Shown: one piece after another, positions 59,983-64,000 of the stretch | Layout of the letters: each line of letters begins with the position of its first letter | How positions within the stretch are numbered: the stretch's first letter is position 1 | Assembly: GCA_033764965.1 (NCBI GenBank) | Contig: JANRIN010000338.1 | Span: 1-64,000 of the forward strand | DNA from: JSC-12 sp033764965 | GTDB lineage: Bacteria; Cyanobacteriota; Cyanobacteriia; Leptolyngbyales; Leptolyngbyaceae | Length of the DNA stretch: 64,000 nucleotides | Reading direction: 5' to 3' | Translations under genes and position numbers: made by a program | The notes under the pieces: generated by a model | The model's input: the letters and a program-made list of their open reading frames with translations, nothing else | The model's database searches: none | What the model was told of the DNA's origin: nothing

Positions 59983-60936
59983 ATGGTCACACTCAAACTG
60001 CAACAACATACCCGTAAATCTCAAAAAATTCCATTTCAAAAGATATGGGATAAAGTCTTGAGTTATGGAGCTCGAAATCTCTATGGTTTATTTCATAATC
60101 CAGGCTTATTTGTCGTTAGAAAACTTGCACGGATTGAGTTATTTCGGGAAGGTTTATTTTGGGCTAGTCAGATCACAAAAACCCCACCTAAGGTGGACTC
60201 TAAAACATCGCTCATTGCCTCTGATTCAACCGTTGAAGCGATCGTTGCATCGATTGAACAGCAAGGATATTTTGCAGGGCTACAGCTTCATCCATGTGTT
60301 GTGCAGCAAATTCTTGACTACGCCCAAACAGGTATTTGCTCTGGCGATCGCACCTTAAAGTTTCCTTACGATCAAAAAGAGCAGGTGGAAACAAAGCAGG
60401 GAAAAAAATTCCTTTGCTGCTCTTACCCAGTTGAAGACAGTCCAATCATTATGCAACTGGTGCAGGACAAGACGATTTTGGCGATCGCATCCCAATATCT
60501 CAAAGCGAAACCTGTCTATGTTAGTGGTGAACTGCTGTGGAGCTACCCTATTGAAGCATCCCAATCAGAGAAGCTCAGTATGGCTCAAGTGTTTCACTAT
60601 GATTTGGATGATGTGCGATCGATTAAGTTATTTTTCTACCTGAACGATGTTGATGCGTTCAATGGTGCTCACGTCTGCATTCAAAATAGTCATCGAGGCA
60701 AACCGATCATGCATCAACTGCTGGGTCAACGTTGTGCCAGCATTCCAGATGAGAGAATTGTAAGCTGCTACGGTGCCGAGAATGTTGTCACTTTTTGCGG
60801 CAAAGCAGGTTTTGGATTTGTGGAGGATCCCTGCTGCTTTCATAAGGGTGCTGCTCCTATTGCGGGTGAAAGATTGCTATTGCAACTTCAATTTTCAGTC
60901 CATGACCACGGAAACGTTAGAGCTTGCAACATTTAG
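59983..60936 (+). CDS. Phytanoyl-CoA dioxygenase (PhyH)-like protein
   Basis: A 317-residue protein. The Fe(II)/2-oxoglutarate oxygenase facial triad is suggested by HYDLDD (His-x-Asp, about residue 204) and FHKGAAP (distal His, about 287), with an Arg a few residues later (GERLLLQLQF). The first 110 residues are basic and helical and not part of the catalytic core. The family hydroxylates diverse small molecules, lipids and secondary metabolites; the substrate here is unknown. It stands alone between non-coding DNA and a convergent ABC permease. Confidence 0.7.
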   Translation: MVTLKLQQHTRKSQKIPFQKIWDKVLSYGARNLYGLFHNPGLFVVRKLARIELFREGLFWASQITKTPPKVDSKTSLIASDSTVEAIVASIEQQGYFAGLQLHPCVVQQILDYAQTGICSGDRTLKFPYDQKEQVETKQGKKFLCCSYPVEDSPIIMQLVQDKTILAIASQYLKAKPVYVSGELLWSYPIEASQSEKLSMAQVFHYDLDDVRSIKLFFYLNDVDAFNGAHVCIQNSHRGKPIMHQLLGQRCASIPDERIVSCYGAENVVTFCGKAGFGFVEDPCCFHKGAAPIAGERLLLQLQFSVHDHGNVRACNI

Positions 60937-60955
60937 GCAGTCATTGTTCAGAGAT

Positions 60956-61783
60956 TTAGTCTTGCTGGTGGGAGAATTGATAGGCACCCACGGCAGAAAG
61001 GGCGATCGCCGCGACGAACAAAACCGGAATGGAGTACCAGGGAAATTCCGATAGAGGCAAATAAGCCGCCGCTCGCAGGGCAATGCTGGTATAGGTGAGC
61101 GGCAGTAGGTAAACCACGATTTTAAGGGCAAGCGGTAGGGTTGCCGGATCGAAAAAAGTTGCCCCTAGAAAGGACATGGGCACAATCACAAAGTTGTTGT
61201 AAATCCCTACACTTTCCAGAGATTTCACATTCAGTCCCACAATTACACCCAATCCAGCAAACACCGCACAATTGAGCAGCAGCACCAGCAGAAACAGCGG
61301 ATTCAAAAAGCTCCAGATTTTACCCGTAAATAAAATTGCCACCAAGATTACAGAACCAGCCGTCAGCATTCCGCGCACCACTCCTGCCAGCATTTTGCCA
61401 ATGTGGAGTGACAGGGGATGAATGGGCATCAGCATTAATTCTTCAAAGGTTTTAGTAAACAGGCGATCGCCACAAATCGAAAACGTTGTCCCACCAAAGC
61501 TAATCACCATCGAAGACAAGGCAACCATTCCCGGCAAAATAAATTGCAGATAATTGTCACCTGCCGATGGAGTCATGGCGGAATCTAGGGCACTTCCCAG
61601 TCCCAGCCCAAATCCCACAATGTAAATCAACGGTGAAATCAGTCCTGATGCTGCTACCTGCACCAAGCGCACCCGCAGATCCAGCCAATCTCCCCAAAAC
61701 ACCGTCAGCGTGTCACTCCACAATGTTCTGAGCAATGCCGTTGAGCCTGTGTTTTTCCGTCCCACCAATACCCGATCGACCAC
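60956..61783 (-). CDS. ABC-2 type transporter permease
   Basis: A 275-residue inner-membrane protein with six hydrophobic segments in the ABC-2/NodJ/DrrB pattern, including LISPLIYIVGFGLGLG, YLQFILPGMVALSSMV and FEELMLMPIHPLSLHIGKML. Such permeases export drugs, polysaccharides or lipids with a separate ATPase subunit. No ATP-binding subunit is adjacent, so the partner is encoded elsewhere. The upstream region (61860-61920) contains CCCTATCCCCC-type low-complexity sequence. Confidence 0.87.
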   Translation of the reverse strand: MVDRVLVGRKNTGSTALLRTLWSDTLTVFWGDWLDLRVRLVQVAASGLISPLIYIVGFGLGLGSALDSAMTPSAGDNYLQFILPGMVALSSMVISFGGTTFSICGDRLFTKTFEELMLMPIHPLSLHIGKMLAGVVRGMLTAGSVILVAILFTGKIWSFLNPLFLLVLLLNCAVFAGLGVIVGLNVKSLESVGIYNNFVIVPMSFLGATFFDPATLPLALKIVVYLLPLTYTSIALRAAAYLPLSEFPWYSIPVLFVAAIALSAVGAYQFSHQQD

Positions 61784-62000
61784 AACTGTCTTCCTAACTG
61801 CAACATTTCTTTAACTGACATCTCTTTAACTATAAAGCAGAGGGCAGGCAGTGAATGGAAGTACATCTCCCACCCATCCTCCGTCCTCCGTCCCCTATCC
61901 CCCACCTATTCCCTTCCCCACGACTCTTTCCCACTTCTGCTATAGTCAAACAGAAATCCGAGGCATACTGGAATAAGTAAGGCAAGATACTTAGACTGTC
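61784..62000. promoter_or_regulatory. Divergent promoter region with C-rich low-complexity segment
   Basis: A 217-bp gap between the leftward permease and the rightward DUF3172 gene. Bases 61868-61919 are a CCACCCATCCTCCGTCC-type tract like the ones invading coding genes elsewhere in the window. Confidence 0.35.
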
Positions 62001-62618
62001 ATGGCAAAACGTCGTCCCCGATCCTCTTCCACCTACAACAACTACGATCGCGAGTTTGAGCGAGAGTTTGAGGAATATGCTTCTTTAGAACCTGAAGCCA
62101 AGCAGCGTAAATTCTCAAAGGCAATGATTTTCAATGCCACCACGATCGCGATTCTGGCAGGGGTGTTTATCTTAGGCATCGGCATTGGCATGGGCTTCAG
62201 CTCGGTTAGCGGAGTCAGCAACACCAGTGGCAGTAAGATCGTGACCCAGAGCGAGCTTGATTCCAAAGCACCGAATCCTGATATGTGTGTGCAGTTTGGA
62301 GCCAGCGCGATCGTCACGGATATGCGAGTGTTTGTCACCCTGAACCCGCTCAACTTCTACGTTTCTCAAGCAACCTCGCGTCCGGGTTGCGTGTTGCGGA
62401 GTAACAACTGGTCTGTTCTGGAACAGCGTGGATTGGTCAAGCCAGAGCAGGTGCGGGATTGTAAGCAACGAATGAACACCTTTGGTTTCACGGGCGATTT
62501 GAACAACACTCCAGAAATCAACTGCGTGTATCAGAACAACACCACGCAAAACTTCTTCCTGGATCAGAATGGTCCCAACGGTAAGCCTGTTGCCGAATCC
62601 GACAACGAGCGGTTTTAG
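62001..62618 (+). CDS. DUF3172 domain protein
   Basis: A 205-residue cyanobacterial protein. It has a polar N-terminus with REFEREFEEYAS, one membrane helix (TIAILAGVFILGIGIGMGF, near 50-68) and a conserved outer domain with several cysteines (PDMCVQFG, RPGCVL, VRDCKQ, EINCVYQ) that probably form disulfides. The family is found in cyanobacteria and some plastids and is functionally uncharacterised. Confidence 0.85.
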   Translation: MAKRRPRSSSTYNNYDREFEREFEEYASLEPEAKQRKFSKAMIFNATTIAILAGVFILGIGIGMGFSSVSGVSNTSGSKIVTQSELDSKAPNPDMCVQFGASAIVTDMRVFVTLNPLNFYVSQATSRPGCVLRSNNWSVLEQRGLVKPEQVRDCKQRMNTFGFTGDLNNTPEINCVYQNNTTQNFFLDQNGPNGKPVAESDNERF

Positions 62619-63085
62619 GATTTAGGGATTAGGCGTTAGGCATTGGTGCGAAGTTAAGCCGATGAGTGAAATGTTAACGGGGTTATCGCCCGGAAACAGG
62701 GAAAGATCTAGAGGCGATTTCAGACGCTTTTTGCGGATAGGTGTGATCACCGCTAAGGTTTGATTTTCCGGGGCAATCACATAGGCAATCCAACCGTGTG
62801 AATAACCTGGACACGCAGAACGGACACCCTGTAATCGCCTTAGTCGATGGAAGCGACTTTACAGTTAAAAAGTTTCGACGATTTGAAGAAGGAGCATTTC
62901 TGGTGCCCCGAAATTGCAGGAACAAAGCCTTGCAATCTCTTCTGGGGTTAACCCCTGCTCGAATTCGTACACGATCGTACTGAGGGTAATTCACGTTCTC
63001 CCAACCCTTGCAACACCTTAGGTATCAGCTTTCAAAGGAACTGATACAACTCCGTTGGCTAAATTCACGTCCTGATCGTGCCAAT
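62619..63085. other. Intergenic region with a umuD-like relic
   Basis: A 467-bp gap. The left end has GGATTTAGGGATTAGGCGTTAGG-type sequence. The middle holds the gene fragment annotated at 62798-62983. No intact gene is present. Confidence 0.45.
62798..62983 (+). pseudogene. Fragment of a UmuD/LexA-type S24 peptidase
   Basis: The frame reads NNLDTQNGHPVIALVDGSDFTVKKFRRFEEGAFLVPRN, which aligns by eye with the last half of UmuD-like proteins (the stretch from the Leu-x-x-x-x-Gly turn to the catalytic Lys in FTVKRL and the LIPENP strand). The N-terminal cleavage site and the nucleophilic Ser are absent, and the C-terminus drifts off. It is best read as a truncated relic of an SOS-type or phage-type peptidase gene. 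Confidence 0.4.
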
Positions 63086-63784
63086 TTAAACAACTCGATT
63101 TAAAGCGGAATCTGTGGGGATGCAGATCAGATTGTCGCCTTGAGTGCGAATCATGCCGCGTTGACGCAGTTTACCCATGAGGCGAGTGACGGTGACGCGG
63201 GTAGAGCCGATCGCGCTGCCGATTTGGGCATGGGTGAGGGGAAAGGGTAAGCAGTAGCCCTGATCGGAGGGTTCACCAAATTCTTCGATTAACAGCGTGA
63301 GGAAGCCCAGTAAGCGATCGATCGTGCGGCGTTGTCCTAAAGTACTGAGCCAGAGTAACTTGCGCTGATGCTGATAACGAAACGCATCCAATACTTCTCG
63401 GCGGAAATGGGGCCAGTTATCCAGATCATGCCAGTACATCCACAAAACTGCCGTTTGATCCACATGGGCATAGCTTTGTAGCGTAAATGGAGACTGCGCC
63501 ACAATTTCAAAAGGTTGCCCTGCCCCGACAAAACCCAAAAAAGCTTCCTCCGGAGTAATTTGAGCAATGCGAGTCGAGCTACTGCTAGGTGCGTTCACTT
63601 GAGCGCTGCCCACCAGCCGCACTGCCCCTTTCTGCACTAGATACAAAAGACCAGGACGCGCAGGAATTCGTTCATCCTTGGCAAAGGTTCGCACTCGATA
63701 ATGCTCCTGCGACCAATCAATAATCCGCTGCCAGGTTAGGAAGGGACGGGATGACTCTGAAGTATTGGAGGATACTGAGTACAT
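63086..63784 (-). CDS. Crp/Fnr-family transcription regulator, NtcA-like
   Basis: A 232-residue regulator. The N-terminal part is a cyclic-nucleotide-binding-type beta roll (about 25-140), and the C-terminal helix-turn-helix reads PLTHAQIGSAIGSTRVTVTRLMGKLRQRGMI. The recognition helix (GSTRVTVTRL) is nearly identical to that of NtcA, the global nitrogen regulator that binds GTA-N8-TAC. The effector domain is more divergent, so this is more likely a paralogue than NtcA itself. Two TGTA...TTACA sites lie upstream. Confidence 0.85.
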   Translation of the reverse strand: MYSVSSNTSESSRPFLTWQRIIDWSQEHYRVRTFAKDERIPARPGLLYLVQKGAVRLVGSAQVNAPSSSSTRIAQITPEEAFLGFVGAGQPFEIVAQSPFTLQSYAHVDQTAVLWMYWHDLDNWPHFRREVLDAFRYQHQRKLLWLSTLGQRRTIDRLLGFLTLLIEEFGEPSDQGYCLPFPLTHAQIGSAIGSTRVTVTRLMGKLRQRGMIRTQGDNLICIPTDSALNRVV

Positions 63785-64000
63785 AAGATAAAAGAATTAG
63801 GGGGCAGAGGAACGATTCCAAGGATAGTAATCTGGAACCCTTCTTAGGGATGATAAGTTGACGCAGGAACAAACGATGTTTCGGAAGTATCACCAGTGTA
63901 ACTTTACATTCTCTTTGTAGACTTTACACCTATAGTAATCGTCCCTAAAAAGCACTCTAAAAATACAGATGCGCTTTTAGAGGGTTATAGAAGGAGCGAT
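63785..64000. promoter_or_regulatory. Upstream region of the NtcA-like gene
   Basis: The 216 bp at the window end contain two inverted-repeat sites, TGTAACTTTACA (63897-63908) and TGTAGACTTTACA (63916-63928), 19 bp apart and about 115-145 bp before the start codon. They could be operators for the regulator's own family, but their spacing is shorter than the GTA-N8-TAC of NtcA. No gene is seen. Confidence 0.4.

Noticed and set aside
62683..62994. Minus-strand 103-codon frame opposite the umuD-like fragment
   Set aside because: Composition rich in Arg, Pro and Cys typical of an antisense shadow; the opposite strand gives the more meaningful match.
63086..63784. Calling this gene ntcA itself
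   Set aside because: The helix-turn-helix is nearly NtcA, but the effector domain diverges from the very conserved NtcA sequence, so it is described as NtcA-like only.

Overview
The window is chromosomal DNA of a cyanobacterium, most likely a filamentous Leptolyngbya/Oscillatoria-type species; the exact genus cannot be told from the sequence. The evidence is the very frequent HIP1 octamer GCGATCGC, a fused pantoate-beta-alanine ligase/cytidylate kinase, an NtcA-like Crp/Fnr regulator, a DUF3172 protein, a DUF4347 giant surface protein, and intergenic CCCCAACCCC-type and GTAGGTTGGGTT-type repeats. Most genes are stand-alone housekeeping genes or short operons.

Layout. 1-6.9 kb: SpoIID/LytB-like wall protein, sulfiredoxin, glutathione S-transferase and two cyanobacterial proteins of unknown function. 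6.9-11.1 kb: an AT-richer three-gene minus-strand operon (two-winged-helix protein, AAA-type ATPase, PD-(D/E)XK nuclease). It looks like an uncharacterised defence or DNA-processing system and is the best novelty candidate. 11.3-12.5 kb: a RAYT (REP-associated Y1 transposase) gene, REP/MITE-like inverted repeats and a 21-bp tandem array. 12.8-25.4 kb: BMP-type lipoprotein, CobK, WecA/TagO-like transferase, CinA, AroQ, an AtzG/AtzE-type amidase operon, APC permease, exported methyltransferase, TsaB, RNase PH and an alpha/beta hydrolase. 25.7-37.3 kb: PanC-Cmk fusion, K+ channel with RCK domain, DUF815 ATPase, ExbB/ExbD pair, UDP-glucose dehydrogenase and UDP-xylose synthase (nucleotide sugars for surface glycans), a glycosyltransferase-like protein and QueA. 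37.4-45.6 kb: a 1,630-residue surface protein, PriA and shikimate kinase. 45.6-47.2 kb: a decayed accessory patch with a nonsense-riddled ORF, an HNH gene lacking its core, and the 3' half of a tRNA-Arg(CCU), which looks like the scar of an integrated element. 47.5-64 kb: secreted small protein, TPR protein plus caspase-like protein (catalytic His replaced by Tyr), thioredoxin-like lipoprotein plus CcdA, a glucose-to-6-phosphogluconate operon, lytic transglycosylase, leucyl aminopeptidase, GNAT, PhyH-like oxygenase, ABC-2 permease, DUF3172 protein, a umuD-like fragment and the NtcA-like regulator.

Gene cooperation. The clearest functional sets are the SDR glucose dehydrogenase, SMP-30 lactonase and gluconokinase operon (direct glucose oxidation feeding the Entner-Doudoroff or oxidative pentose phosphate route); the thioredoxin-like lipoprotein with CcdA (reducing power across the membrane); AtzG/AtzE with a free allophanate-hydrolase C-domain (urea/biuret-type amide nitrogen); Ugd and Uxs (UDP-glucuronate to UDP-xylose); and the three-gene nuclease/ATPase operon. 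A second theme is invasion of coding sequence by intergenic-type repeats: CobK, both halves of PanC-Cmk and PriA carry in-frame low-complexity inserts, and the RAYT gene carries its own REP-like inverted repeat in frame.
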